A stretch of 64,000 nucleotides of DNA, from NCBI RefSeq assembly GCF_024810105.1, contig NZ_JANUDX010000007.1:124001-188000 (forward strand), written 5' to 3'. The translations under genes were made by a program, and so were the position numbers. Every line of letters starts with the position of its first letter. Position 1 is the first letter of the stretch. The notes beneath the pieces were generated by a model. The model did not search any database and had not been told where the DNA came from. It saw only the letters and a program-made list of their open reading frames with translations. The stretch comes from Stenotrophomonas sp. BIGb0135. GTDB lineage: Bacteria; Pseudomonadota; Gammaproteobacteria; Xanthomonadales; Xanthomonadaceae. Below, in pieces: positions 54,563 through 64,000 of this stretch.

Positions 54563-55312
54563 TTACCGGAACATCATGGCCGACAGCACGAAGTTGAACA
54601 TCAGCACCAGCAGCGAGGCGTTGACCACCGCGCGGGTGGTTGCCACCGAGGTGCCCTCGATGGTGGGTTCGGCGTGGAAACCCACGTACGACGCCACCAG
54701 TGCCGCGGTACCACCGAAAATGGCCGACTTCAGCATCGCCACGCCGAAATCGTCCCAGAAATCCACGCTGTTGCTCAGCGCCGACCAGAACACGCCGTTG
54801 TCCAGCCCCAGCACGTGCACGGCTTCGAAGTAACTGGCGCTGATCGCCAGCGAGCAGAAGATGCCGGTCAGCAGTGGCACGGTCAGCACCGCCGCCCAGA
54901 AGCGCGGCGCGACGACCTTGGCGACCGGGTCGATGGCCATCAGCTCCAGTGCCTTGATCTGGTCGGTGGCGCGCATCAGGCCCAGTTCGGCGGCGATCGA
55001 GCTGCCGGCCCGGCCGATGAACAGCAGCGCGGTCAGCACCGGGGCCAGTTCGCGGTACAGCGACAGGCCGAGCAGGGTGGACAGCGCGTCGGCCGCACCG
55101 AAGGTGGTCAGCGTGCGGTAGCCCTGCAGGGTCAGCACCAGGCCGACGAACGCGCCGCCGACGGCGATGATCGGCAGCGAGCGCGCGCCCACCTTGTAGA
55201 TCTCGCGGGTGAGCTCGGCCAGGAAGTCGGCGGTGGGCAGCGAGCCGCGCAGCACCGTCAACGAGAACAGGCCGGCGCGGCCCAGCGAGCGGGTGGCGTC
55301 AACGAACGGCAT
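54563..55312 (-). CDS. mlaE: Lipid ABC transporter permease MlaE
   Basis: 249 residues from ATG at 55312, overlapping the mlaF stop (TGATG). Five hydrophobic helices with the MlaE family motif LYRELAPVLTALLFIGRAGS near residues 85-104 and IAAELGLMRATDQIKALELM near 106. The C-terminus VNASLLVLMFNFVLSAMMF is typical. The protein is the membrane part of the MlaFEDB complex. A 95-bp gap to mlaD is the longest inside the operon. Confidence 0.95.
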   Translation of the reverse strand: MPFVDATRSLGRAGLFSLTVLRGSLPTADFLAELTREIYKVGARSLPIIAVGGAFVGLVLTLQGYRTLTTFGAADALSTLLGLSLYRELAPVLTALLFIGRAGSSIAAELGLMRATDQIKALELMAIDPVAKVVAPRFWAAVLTVPLLTGIFCSLAISASYFEAVHVLGLDNGVFWSALSNSVDFWDDFGVAMLKSAIFGGTAALVASYVGFHAEPTIEGTSVATTRAVVNASLLVLMFNFVLSAMMFR

Positions 55313-56109
55313 CAGGCAACCCTCGCGCGCGGCGCGGCATCGAACGGAATCGGGCCATCCGGCTGGCCATGCAGGAACTGCCGCAGCAGCGGGTCCTGGC
55401 TGGATTCCAGCGCGGCCGGGCTGCCCTGGAAGACCACCCCGCCATTGGCGATCGCAATCACCTGGTCGCAGATCGGCAGGGTCTCGTGCACGTGGTGGCT
55501 GACGATGATGCTGGTCAGGCCCAGGCTGTGGTTGAGACGCTGGATTAGGCTCATGATCACCCCCGAGGCGATCGGGTCCAGCCCGGTCAGCGGCTCGTCG
55601 TAGATCATCAGCGGCGGGTCCAGGGCCAGCGCGCGGGCCAGCGCCACGCGCCGCGCCATGCCGCCGGACAGCTCGCGCGGCCAGGCATCGGCGGCGGCCA
55701 GCAGGCCCACCGCGTGCAGCTTCATCTGTACCAGCCGGCGCAGCACCGGCGCCGGCAGGCGGGTATGGGTGCGCAGCGGCAGCGCGACATTCTCGGCCAC
55801 GGTCAGGTCGGTGAGCAGGCCATTGCCCTGCAGCAGCACGCCCACGCTCTTGCGCATCTCCAGCAGCGCGCTGCTGCCGGTGGGGATCGGCTTGCCGAAC
55901 AGGGTGACCTGGCCGGCGACCGGGCGCAGTTCGCCGGTGAGCGCGGCCAGCAGCGTGGACTTGCCGCTGCCCGACGGGCCCAGCACGGCGGTGATGCTGC
56001 CGCGCGGCACCTGCAGCGAAACGTCGCGCAGGATGCTGCGACCGCCGCGATCGATGCGCACGTTGGTCAACTGCACCAGAGGTTCTTCGGAAGCCGTCAT
56101 GGACGCCAT
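55312..56109 (-). CDS. mlaF: Lipid ABC transporter ATP-binding protein MlaF
   Basis: 265 residues from ATG at 56109; ATG at 56100 would remove three residues. Walker A GPSGSGKST is at 44-52, the signature LSGGMARRVALARALALDP near 150, Walker B LMIYDEPLTGLDPIASG near 170 and the switch His in IVSHHVHE near 205. It powers phospholipid movement between the membranes. It is the first gene of the leftward operon mlaFEDCBA, divergent from recC with a 206-bp gap. Confidence 0.95.
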   Translation of the reverse strand: MASMTASEEPLVQLTNVRIDRGGRSILRDVSLQVPRGSITAVLGPSGSGKSTLLAALTGELRPVAGQVTLFGKPIPTGSSALLEMRKSVGVLLQGNGLLTDLTVAENVALPLRTHTRLPAPVLRRLVQMKLHAVGLLAAADAWPRELSGGMARRVALARALALDPPLMIYDEPLTGLDPIASGVIMSLIQRLNHSLGLTSIIVSHHVHETLPICDQVIAIANGGVVFQGSPAALESSQDPLLRQFLHGQPDGPIPFDAAPRARVA

Positions 56110-56315
56110 TAACAAAATTCCAACGTTGTAAGATCGTGGTGAACGGCTGAACATAACCGAACTGGACCGTGCAGTATTGTCGCACGTCGCCAACCGCCGG
56201 CCTGCGGCGCCGCTCGCAACACACCGTGTCGAGCGCCGACATGCCTGCCCTGCGCAGCCACCCCCGGTGCCTGGCCGCCCTCGTGATCGACCGCCCGCTG
56301 CGGCACACTGGCGCG
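56110..56315. promoter_or_regulatory. Divergent mlaF/recC control region
   Basis: 206 bp without a gene. The part next to mlaF (56110-56160) is AT-richer (ACAAAATTCCAACGTTGTAAG) and probably holds the mla promoter. No clear -35/-10 pair was assigned; nothing else was seen. Confidence 0.4.
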
Positions 56316-59300
56316 ATGACCGATGCTGCATCCGACTTCCGCCTGTACCACTCCAACTCCCTCGACGTGCTGGCCGCCCTGCTCGCCAGCGCCGTGCGCA
56401 CGCCCGTGCCGGGCCAGTCGATCCTGGTCCCGGAGGTGGTGCTGATCCCGCAGGTGGCGATGCGGCGCTGGCTGCAGTCCAGCTTGGCGGTCGAGTATGG
56501 CATTGCGGCCAACCTGGACTTCCTCACCCCCGGCGAGTTCGTCGCGCGGGCGCTCAATGCCAACGTGCCCGGCGAGCATGACGACCTCACCGCCGCCGCC
56601 CTGCGCTGGAAGCTGTATGCGGCACTGACCGACCCGAACCTGCTGGCGCAGGCGCCGATGCGCGCGCTGCAGGCCTACCTGTCCGTGGCCGATCCGCTCA
56701 AGCCGTGGGCGTTGGCGGGCGAGCTGGCGGCGGTCTTCGAGAAGTACCAGGCCTGGCGCCGCGACTGGCTGCTGCGCTGGGAGGCCGGCGCCGACGCGCA
56801 CGACCCACAGGCGATCCTGTGGCGGCACATCGCCAGCGGCCACCAGTACCGGGCACGCCGCATCGATGCCTACCTGTCGCGTTTCGAAGGTGCCGGCCAG
56901 CCGCTGCCCCAGGGCCTGCCGGCGCGGGTATTCGCCTTCGCCACGCTCAACATCTCCCCGGACGTGCTGCGGGTGATGGCCACCCAGGCGCGGGTGGGCA
57001 CGCTGCATTTCTACCTGCCCACGCCCACCCAGGCCTACTGGGGCGACCTGCAGACCCTGGGCGAAAAGCTGCGCAGCGGTGCGCCGGACCCGTTCGGCGA
57101 GGCGGCGGGCGAGAACCGCCTGCTGCAGGCCTGGGGCGCGGCCGGCCGCGACTTCATGGCGGTGCTGGGCAGCTACGAAGTGGTGCACCCCTCCGGCGAG
57201 ATCGCCGCCTACGACGATCCCGAAGACGATGTGCGCCCGGACATGGCCCACGGCGGGCTCGCCGACAGCCTGTTGCACCGCCTGCAGCGCGATCTGTTCC
57301 ACCGCCGCGGGCAACCCGCCGGTGCGCGCCGCGACAGCCTGCGGCGCGACGATCCCAGCCTGCAGGTGCATGCCTGCCACACCCGCCTGCGCGAACTGCA
57401 GGTGCTGCACGACCAGCTGCGCGGCCTGCTCCAGGACCCGCGCTTCGATCCACCGCTGCAGGCGCGCGAGATCGCGGTGCTGGCCCCGGACATCGACCCG
57501 TACGTGCCCTACCTGGAAGCGGTGTTCGGCGGCCGCAGCGGTGGCGATGAACACATTCCCTATGCGCTGGCCGACACCAGCCCGCTGGCCGGCGAGCCGC
57601 TGGCCGACGTGTTCGTGCACCTGCTCGGCCTGCCGGTGTCGCGCTTCGGCCTGAACGAAGTGCTCGACCTGCTGGCCAGCGCGCCACTGGCCGATGCGGC
57701 CGGGCTGGACGCAGCGGCCTTCGACCGCCTGCACGACTGGCTGCAGGCCGCCGGCGCGCGCTGGGGGCTGGATGCCCAGCATCGCCAGCAGCACCAGGCG
57801 CCGCGCGATGACGCGTTCACCTGGCAGTTCGCGCTGGACCGCCTGCTGCTCGGCCATGCCAGCGGCGGCGAGGGTGACATCGCCGGGGTGGCGCCGTGGC
57901 CGGAACTGGAGGGCAGCGCGCTGGAGGCGCTGGACCGCCTGCTCGCGCTGCTGCGGGTGCTGGCCCGCTACCAGCAGGCGCTGGGCAAGGCATTGCCGCC
58001 GGCGCAGTGGCGCACCCGCCTGCTGGGCATGCTGGATGCGCTGTTGCCCGAACCGCCGCAGGCGGCCAACAGCCAGCGCGCGCTGGAGCGCCTGCGCAAG
58101 TTGATCAACGAATTCGCGCGCGACGCGGCGCAGGCCGGTTTCGCCGGCGACGTGGCGCCGGAGGTGGTGCGCGCGCATTTCGCCGGGGTGCTGGCCGAAG
58201 CCGACACCCGCGCGCCGCTGCTCACCGGCGGCATCAGCTTCGGGCGCATGGTGCCGATGCGGCTGCTGCCGTTCCGGGTGATCTGCGTGCTGGGCCTGAA
58301 CGATGGCGACTTCCCGCGCCGCGATCCGGCCGCCGGGCTCAACCAGCTCACCGCCGAACTGGGCACCGACAAGCGCCGGCATGGCGACCGTTCGCTGCGC
58401 GAGGATGATCGTTTCCTGTTCCTGCAGCTGTTCGCGTCGGCGCAGGACGTGTTCTACCTGAGCTATCTCGGCGCCGATCCACGCGACGGCAGCGTGCGTG
58501 AGCCGTCGGTGCTGGTCAGCGAATTGATCGACGCGGCGGCGGCCTATCACCAGGTGCCGGCCGATGCGGCCCGGCAACTGACCGTGCGGCATTCGCTGCA
58601 GCCGTTCGCCCCGGCGGCCTTTGGCGGCGGCGACGAACCACGGCGCTTCAGCTACCGCCAGCAATGGCACCCGGCCGCCGGCTCGCTGGGCGGGCAACGA
58701 CGCGCGCTGGCGGCGTGGTTCGATGCGCCGCTGCCGGTCCCGGAGACGCTGCTGGACGAGGCCGAACTGAGCCTGGATGCGCTGCGCCGCTTCCTCACCG
58801 ACCCGGCCAGCCAGTTTCTTTCGCAGCGTCTCGGCCTGCGCCTGCCCGAGGATCTTGGCGATGCCGATGACGTGGAGCCGTTGGTGATGGCCACGCGCGG
58901 CAGCGACACCCTGTTGCTGCAGCAGGCGGTGATCCAGGCCACCCTCGAGGACGACGCCACGCCGCTGTATCCGCGCCTGCGCGCCCGCGCCCTGCTGCCG
59001 TCCGGTGCCCTGGGCGAGCGCCAGTTCGAGGTACTGCAGGCACAGACCCGCCCGTATGCGCAGGCGCTGGCGCAGTGGCAGGCCGGCACCCGCGCCGACA
59101 GCCGCCGCTACGAGGTGGAGATCGACGGGGTGCGCCTGCATGGCCGGGTCGAGGGCGTGCATCCACAGGGGCTGGTGCGGTTGCGCCCCGGCCAGCTCAA
59201 TGCCCGCGCGGCGATCCGCCACGGGCTGGACTGGCTGCTGGCCAACGCGGCCGGGGATGCGCTGCCGCTGGTGCAGTTCCACGATGCCGGCGACAACCGC

Positions 59301-59663
59301 CTGGGCCCACACGAACGCGCGCCGCTGGGCAGTGCGCAGGCCCGGCAGGTACTGCGCCGGCTGCTGCAGCTGCGCCACGAAGGGCTGCGTGCCCCGTTGC
59401 TGTATGCGCCGTCCACCGGCTGGGCGCTGTACACCGCCGCGGAGGCCAAGCGCGACGCGGAGGGGCGCGCGAAGTGGTACGGCAGCGACCGCAGCTGGGG
59501 CGAATCCAGCGGCGCTGCCTACCAGTTGGCGCTGCGCGGGCGCGATCCGTTCGCCACCTCGGACACCTATCAACAGCTCCTGCACAACAGCCTGGTGGTG
59601 TTCACCGCGGTGTGCGAAGGCCGCGTCTTCGCCGGCCTGGAACCACAAGGCCTCGCACGATGA
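56316..59663 (+). CDS. recC: Exodeoxyribonuclease V gamma subunit RecC
   Basis: 1,115 residues from ATG at 56316 (MTDAASDFRLYHSNSLDVLA). RecC is the inactive-helicase-like scaffold of RecBCD that splits the DNA strands and recognises Chi. Family features: LVPEVVLIPQVAMRRWLQSS near 47, the VHACHTRLRELQVLHDQLRG segment near 350, VICVLGLNDGDFPRRDPAAG near 655 and YLSYLGADPRDGSVREPSVL near 715. Length fits E. coli RecC (1,122). The stop overlaps the recB start (ATGA). Confidence 0.96.
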   Translation: MTDAASDFRLYHSNSLDVLAALLASAVRTPVPGQSILVPEVVLIPQVAMRRWLQSSLAVEYGIAANLDFLTPGEFVARALNANVPGEHDDLTAAALRWKLYAALTDPNLLAQAPMRALQAYLSVADPLKPWALAGELAAVFEKYQAWRRDWLLRWEAGADAHDPQAILWRHIASGHQYRARRIDAYLSRFEGAGQPLPQGLPARVFAFATLNISPDVLRVMATQARVGTLHFYLPTPTQAYWGDLQTLGEKLRSGAPDPFGEAAGENRLLQAWGAAGRDFMAVLGSYEVVHPSGEIAAYDDPEDDVRPDMAHGGLADSLLHRLQRDLFHRRGQPAGARRDSLRRDDPSLQVHACHTRLRELQVLHDQLRGLLQDPRFDPPLQAREIAVLAPDIDPYVPYLEAVFGGRSGGDEHIPYALADTSPLAGEPLADVFVHLLGLPVSRFGLNEVLDLLASAPLADAAGLDAAAFDRLHDWLQAAGARWGLDAQHRQQHQAPRDDAFTWQFALDRLLLGHASGGEGDIAGVAPWPELEGSALEALDRLLALLRVLARYQQALGKALPPAQWRTRLLGMLDALLPEPPQAANSQRALERLRKLINEFARDAAQAGFAGDVAPEVVRAHFAGVLAEADTRAPLLTGGISFGRMVPMRLLPFRVICVLGLNDGDFPRRDPAAGLNQLTAELGTDKRRHGDRSLREDDRFLFLQLFASAQDVFYLSYLGADPRDGSVREPSVLVSELIDAAAAYHQVPADAARQLTVRHSLQPFAPAAFGGGDEPRRFSYRQQWHPAAGSLGGQRRALAAWFDAPLPVPETLLDEAELSLDALRRFLTDPASQFLSQRLGLRLPEDLGDADDVEPLVMATRGSDTLLLQQAVIQATLEDDATPLYPRLRARALLPSGALGERQFEVLQAQTRPYAQALAQWQAGTRADSRRYEVEIDGVRLHGRVEGVHPQGLVRLRPGQLNARAAIRHGLDWLLANAAGDALPLVQFHDAGDNRLGPHERAPLGSAQARQVLRRLLQLRHEGLRAPLLYAPSTGWALYTAAEAKRDAEGRAKWYGSDRSWGESSGAAYQLALRGRDPFATSDTYQQLLHNSLVVFTAVCEGRVFAGLEPQGLAR

Positions 59664-62600
59664 ACACACCCGACCTGCTGGATGACCCCTACCTGGCGCT
59701 GCCGCTGGAGGGCGTGCGCCTGATCGAGGCCAGCGCCGGCACCGGCAAGACCTTCACCTTGGCCACGCTGTTCACCCGCCTGGTGGTGGAAAAGGGGATG
59801 CGCATCGGCCAGATCCTGGCGGTGACCTTCACCGACGCGGCCACCCAGGAACTGCGCAAGCGCATCCGCGAGCGGTTGGCGCTGGCCGCGCAGCTGGTTG
59901 AACGCGCACCCGGCGAGGACGACAGCCCGGAGGTGGCGCTGACCCGGTTGATCCTGCAACGGCAGCTCGGGTTGGGCGAGGAACGCCCGGCCGCGCTGGC
60001 ACGCCGCCTGCAGACCGCCGCCGATGAAATCGACCTGGCCTCGATCTTCACCATCCACGGCTTCTGCACCCGCGTGCTGCGCGAGCACGCGCTGGAGAGC
60101 GGGCATACGTTCGATCCGCCGACCCTGCTGCCCAGCGAACGCGCGCTGCACGATGAACTGGCCGCCGACCTGTGGCGCGTGTATGCCAACGATGCGGCCA
60201 CCGTGGATGCGCTGACCCGGTTGTGGTCCTCGCCGGAGGCGCTGGCCGCCGATATGGGCACGCTCATCAAGCCACTGCCGCTGTTGCCGGCGATACCCGC
60301 CGGGCTCGAGCACGACCCACGCCCGGCACACGCCCAGGCCGCGCACCAGCTCGCCGCGGCCTACCGCGACCATGGCGAGGCCTTCATGGGCGAGCTCTGC
60401 GCGGCGGTGGAGAACAAGGTGCTCAACGGCAACAGCTACAAGCTGGCCTGGCTGGAGCCGTTGGCGGTGCAGCTGCATCGCTGGGCCGGTGCCGCGGACC
60501 CGGACACGCCGCTGGAGGCCGACGTGGAGCGGCTGCGCCGGCTGGGCGTGGAGGAACTGGCCGCGCGCACCAACAAGGCGCACGCCGGCAAGGCGCCGCA
60601 GTCGCCGCTGCAGCACGCGCTGGCGGTGTACGTGGCGGCCGCCGATACGCTGGCGCAGTGGCAACGCGGGCAGGCCATCGCGTTCCTGCACGCGCTGCGC
60701 GACGAGGCCCGGACGCGACTGGACGAACTGAAGCGGATCGGCCGCGTGCAGACCTATGACGACCTGATCGATGGCGTTGCCGATGCGCTGGAGGGACCGC
60801 ACCGCGCGGTGCTGGTGCAGCAGTTGCGCGCGCAGTACGCGATCGCGCTGGTGGATGAGTTCCAGGACACCGACGATCGCCAGTGGGGCATCTTCCAGCG
60901 CGTGTTCGGCGATTCGCCGGAAACCCGCGCGGCCGGCCTGGCCCCGGCGCTGTTCCTGATCGGGGACCCCAAGCAGGCCATCTACGGTTTCCGCGGTGGC
61001 GACATCCACACCTATCTCAAGGCCAAGCACCAGGCCGATGCGGCGCCCCCGCTGGACCGCAACTTCCGCTCGCGCCCGGCGGTGCTGCAGGCCATCCAGG
61101 CGCTGTACGCCAACGCCGGCGCCGACGCCTTCCTCGAGGCGGACATCGGTTTCGAGCCTGTGCAGCCGGGCAGCACGCGCGTGGACGCCGATTTCCTGCG
61201 CGATGGGGTGCCCGCGCCCGGCTTGACCGTGCGCGTGCTGCACAACCCCGACGGCGGCGCACTCAAGGCCGATCCGTCCCGCGCCCAGGCCGGCGATGCC
61301 TGCGTGGCCGCCATCCACCAGCTGCTCAGCGAAGCCCGCCAGGGCCGTACGCTGTTGCGCGGGCAACCGGTGCAGCCGGGCGACATCGCCGTGCTGGTGC
61401 GCTCGCACCGCGAGGCCACGCGCATCCAGCAGGCGCTCAGCGCGGTGGGTATCCCGGCCGTGGCCGCCGGCAAGCAGAGCCTGTATGCCACCGCAGAGGC
61501 GCACGACCTGCGCCTGCTGCTGCTGGCCCTGCTGCAGCCGGCCGACGAAGGCCGCCTGCGCGCAGCGCTGTCCACGGTGCTGCTGGGCGAGGATGCGGCG
61601 GCCATCGATGCGATGGAGCGCGAAGGCGATGCGCAGCGCAGTTTCCAGATCCGCCTGCTGCTGTGGCGCGAGCGCTGGCAGCGCGGCGGGCCGTTCGCGG
61701 TGATCGCCGACCTGTGTGCCGAGCATGCCGAGCGCCTGCTGGGCCTGCTCGATGGCGAGCGCCGGCTGACCAACTACCTGCAGCTGGGGGAACTGCTGCA
61801 ACAGGCCGCCGCGCAGACGCTGGGCATGCACGGCCTGCTGGACTGGCTGCAGGTGCAGATGGCGCACGCCGACCAGGACGACGAGCAGCAGCTGCTGCGG
61901 CTGGAGTCGGATGCACGCCGCGTGCAGATCATCACCCTGCACAAGAGCAAGGGCCTGGAGTATCCGCTGGTGTTCCTGCCGTTCGTGGGCATCGGCGGCC
62001 AGGGCCCCAACACCGACGCCCATTGCACGGTGTATGCCCACGGCCGCCGCGAGCTGCACTGGAAGATGGACAAGGACCCCGCCTGGGACGAGGCCAGCAC
62101 GCGCAACACGCAGGAGCAGCAGGCCGAAGACGCGCGCCTGCTCTACGTGGGCCTGACCCGCGCCGAGCACGCGCTGTGGATCGCCGCGGGCGACCTGGCC
62201 GGGCTGGCGAAGACCCGTTTGGCGCCCATGCTGGCCGACCTGGAGGCGCTGCGTGCGCACCCGGCAGTCGCCGTGGTCGACACGCCGCTGGAGCCGCGCC
62301 CGCCGCAACTGGCGGTCGAGCGCGACGGCGAACTGCCGCCGGTCCGCGCGCTCACCCGGCGCATCCCGCACGACTGGTGGGTGTACAGCTTCACCCAGCT
62401 GGCGCATGCCGACGCCGGCCACGATACCGACGCGGCGGCCACCGAAGTCCCCGCGCCGGCGGCCGACGAACCGGCCGGGGTGGACCTCAGCCTGGAGGCG
62501 GATCCGGCGGTGCCGGTGAGCGAAGAGGAGATCGACCCGCGCTTCATGGGCAGCCGCTTCGGCAACGTGCTGCACGATGCGCTGGAGAACACCGACTTCG

Positions 62601-63313
62601 CGTGCTGGGCAGGCTGGCAGCCGGGACAACCGGCGCCGGAGGAACAGGCGCAGGTGCTGCGCACCTCGCTGGCCGAGGAGGGCTACCCGGATGAGGACCT
62701 GGAGGATGGCGTGGCCGTGCTCACCGCCCTGGTCGGGCAGACCCTGACCGTGCCATTGCCCGAAGGCGGCGCACTGCACGCGCTGCCGCCGACCGCGCGC
62801 CGGGCCGAGATCGAATTCCACTTTGCGATGCAGCCCACCGCGGTGCCGCAGCTGCTGGAGCTGCTGCACGCCTACGGCCTGGTCGGCGACCGCCGCGGCT
62901 TTGGTACGCGGCGCAAGCTGGAAGGCCTGATGACCGGCAAGATCGACCTCACCTACTGCAGCGGCGAGCGCTGGTACGTGCTCGACTACAAGTCCAACCG
63001 CCTGCCGGGCTACGACCCGGCGCGGCTGGAGAGCGCCATGCGGCACAGCGAGTACGACCTGCAGGCGCTCATTTATACCGTTGCGCTGCACCGCTGGCTG
63101 CGCTTCCGGCTGGGGGCCGGCTACGACTACGCGCGCGACATGGGCGGGATCCGCTACCTGTTCTGCCGTGGCCTGGATGCAACGCGGCAGGACAGCCCCG
63201 GGCTGTACAGCCAGCGCTTCGATCCCGCCCTGGTCGACGCCATGGATGCGCTGTTCGCCGGCGGCGAACACGCCCAGGCCCGCATGGCTGCACGCGCACG
63301 GGGGGAGGCATGA
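59660..63313 (+). CDS. recB: Exodeoxyribonuclease V beta subunit RecB
   Basis: 1,217 residues from ATG at 59660. A UvrD-type 3'-5' helicase plus a C-terminal nuclease. Walker A EASAGTGKT is at 23-31, motif II in IALVDEFQDTD near 395, TLHKSKGLEYPLVFLP near 755 and LLYVGLTRAEHALW near 830. The nuclease domain near 1090-1113 has TGKIDLTY and LDYKSN, the metal-binding Asp and the Asp-Tyr-Lys motif, so it is expected to be active. It starts inside the recC stop and overlaps recD (ATGA). Confidence 0.97.
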   Translation: MNTPDLLDDPYLALPLEGVRLIEASAGTGKTFTLATLFTRLVVEKGMRIGQILAVTFTDAATQELRKRIRERLALAAQLVERAPGEDDSPEVALTRLILQRQLGLGEERPAALARRLQTAADEIDLASIFTIHGFCTRVLREHALESGHTFDPPTLLPSERALHDELAADLWRVYANDAATVDALTRLWSSPEALAADMGTLIKPLPLLPAIPAGLEHDPRPAHAQAAHQLAAAYRDHGEAFMGELCAAVENKVLNGNSYKLAWLEPLAVQLHRWAGAADPDTPLEADVERLRRLGVEELAARTNKAHAGKAPQSPLQHALAVYVAAADTLAQWQRGQAIAFLHALRDEARTRLDELKRIGRVQTYDDLIDGVADALEGPHRAVLVQQLRAQYAIALVDEFQDTDDRQWGIFQRVFGDSPETRAAGLAPALFLIGDPKQAIYGFRGGDIHTYLKAKHQADAAPPLDRNFRSRPAVLQAIQALYANAGADAFLEADIGFEPVQPGSTRVDADFLRDGVPAPGLTVRVLHNPDGGALKADPSRAQAGDACVAAIHQLLSEARQGRTLLRGQPVQPGDIAVLVRSHREATRIQQALSAVGIPAVAAGKQSLYATAEAHDLRLLLLALLQPADEGRLRAALSTVLLGEDAAAIDAMEREGDAQRSFQIRLLLWRERWQRGGPFAVIADLCAEHAERLLGLLDGERRLTNYLQLGELLQQAAAQTLGMHGLLDWLQVQMAHADQDDEQQLLRLESDARRVQIITLHKSKGLEYPLVFLPFVGIGGQGPNTDAHCTVYAHGRRELHWKMDKDPAWDEASTRNTQEQQAEDARLLYVGLTRAEHALWIAAGDLAGLAKTRLAPMLADLEALRAHPAVAVVDTPLEPRPPQLAVERDGELPPVRALTRRIPHDWWVYSFTQLAHADAGHDTDAAATEVPAPAADEPAGVDLSLEADPAVPVSEEEIDPRFMGSRFGNVLHDALENTDFACWAGWQPGQPAPEEQAQVLRTSLAEEGYPDEDLEDGVAVLTALVGQTLTVPLPEGGALHALPPTARRAEIEFHFAMQPTAVPQLLELLHAYGLVGDRRGFGTRRKLEGLMTGKIDLTYCSGERWYVLDYKSNRLPGYDPARLESAMRHSEYDLQALIYTVALHRWLRFRLGAGYDYARDMGGIRYLFCRGLDATRQDSPGLYSQRFDPALVDAMDALFAGGEHAQARMAARARGEA

Positions 63314-64000
63314 GCCTGCTTGCCGCGCTGAAACAGCGCAACGCCCTGCGTACCCTCGACCACGCGCTGGCGCTGAGCCTGCGCCGGCTGCGGCCGGACA
63401 CGCCCGAGGCGGTGCTGGCCGCCGCCGCACTGGCCTCGCTGGCGGTGTCCCAGGGCCACGCCGGGCTGGACCCGTGCCAGCCGCAACGCCTGGTCGAAGG
63501 CGACGCCGACTGGCCCGCACCGGCGGACTGGCTGGCGCAGCTGCGTGCGTCACCGTGGGTGGACGTGCCCGACAGCTGCACCGCGCCGGCTGCCGATGCA
63601 CCGCTGGTGCTGGAGAACGGCCTGCTCTACCTGCGCCGTTACCGCGAATACGAGCGCCGCCTGGCCGAAGGCCTGCAGCGCATCGCCAGCCAGCCACTGC
63701 CCGCGGCCGACCCGGATGCATTGGCGGCATTGTTCGCGCAGCTGTTCCCGCAAGCCCGCGAAGGCATCGACCACCAGGCCCGTGCCGCTGCCGTGGCGCT
63801 GCGTCACCCACTGGTGCTGGTCACCGGTGGCCCCGGCACCGGCAAGACCACCACCATCGCGCGGCTGCTGGTGCTGCTGGCCGCGCAGGCGGCACAGGCC
63901 GATACGCCGTTGCCCCGGGTGGCGCTGGCCGCCCCCACCGGCCGCGCCGCCGAACGCATGGCCGAAAGCCTGCGCCTGGCCGTGCAACGGCTGCGCCTGC
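63310..64000 (+). CDS. recD: Exodeoxyribonuclease V alpha subunit RecD, cut by window edge
   Basis: 230 residues are visible from ATG at 63310, which overlaps the recB stop. An N-terminal helical domain (MSLLAALKQRNALRTLDHAL onward) is followed by the 5'-3' SF1B helicase core with Walker A GGPGTGKTTT near 172-181 and ALAAPTGRAAERMAESLR (motif Ia) near 207. The remaining motifs lie beyond 64000. Gene order recC-recB-recD without ptrA between recC and recB is usual for Xanthomonadaceae. Confidence 0.94.
   Translation, partial: MSLLAALKQRNALRTLDHALALSLRRLRPDTPEAVLAAAALASLAVSQGHAGLDPCQPQRLVEGDADWPAPADWLAQLRASPWVDVPDSCTAPAADAPLVLENGLLYLRRYREYERRLAEGLQRIASQPLPAADPDALAALFAQLFPQAREGIDHQARAAAVALRHPLVLVTGGPGTGKTTTIARLLVLLAAQAAQADTPLPRVALAAPTGRAAERMAESLRLAVQRLRL

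Overview
The window is about 64 kb of GC-rich gammaproteobacterial chromosome around the replication-initiation region. Gene content and order (dnaA-dnaN-recF-gyrB, then CPBP protease, M48 peptidase, TPR protein, tonB-exbB-exbD-exbD, cls, pdxJ on one side; rpmH-rnpA-yidC and mnmE on the other) fit the Xanthomonadaceae. Short GTAG-ended palindromes behind yidC and at 29.57-29.65 kb resemble the SMAG elements of Stenotrophomonas maltophilia, so Stenotrophomonas is the most likely genus. The species cannot be fixed from sequence alone.

Layout. 1-16.7 kb is entirely minus strand: a radical SAM protein cut by the window edge, pdxJ, a small membrane protein, cls, the TonB energy-transduction cluster with a TPR protein, two membrane or envelope proteases, gyrB, recF, dnaN and dnaA. 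From 17.0 to 25.8 kb everything is plus strand: rpmH, rnpA, yidC, a NodB-caspase-TPR lipoprotein, mnmE, a GlpQ-type phosphodiesterase and a membrane protein. Transcription diverges between dnaA and rpmH. DnaA-box clusters lie in three intergenic gaps (rpmH-dnaA, dnaA-dnaN, dnaN-recF). Five parS-like palindromes lie at 12.0-14.0 kb and a sixth at 2.1 kb, so the origin and the centromere-like region are both here.

25.8-43.2 kb is mixed-strand accessory and housekeeping: a rhomboid protease, a TerC/Alx protein behind a yybP-ykoY (Mn2+) riboswitch, an rRNA methyltransferase, a 41-bp tandem-repeat block, an M19 dipeptidase, an amino-acid permease, a SUFU-domain protein, and a run of redox and detoxification genes (aldo/keto reductase, quinone-reductase-like MDR protein, nitroreductase, GST, glutathione peroxidase) with two LysR regulators, a LysE exporter and rmuC.

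43.3-51.4 kb is the most unusual segment: a DUF6916 protein, a GNAT acetyltransferase overlapping the last of three phage-tail-collar (MdpB-like) genes, and a divergent 1,759-residue autotransporter built of Ig-like and Calx-beta repeats, with no other phage genes. A structured non-coding stretch at 51.5-51.8 kb follows. 52.0-56.1 kb is a complete overlapping mlaFEDCBA lipid-transport operon. It is divergent from recC-recB-recD, and recD runs off the window end.

No rRNA, tRNA, CRISPR array, insertion sequence or prophage was recognised.
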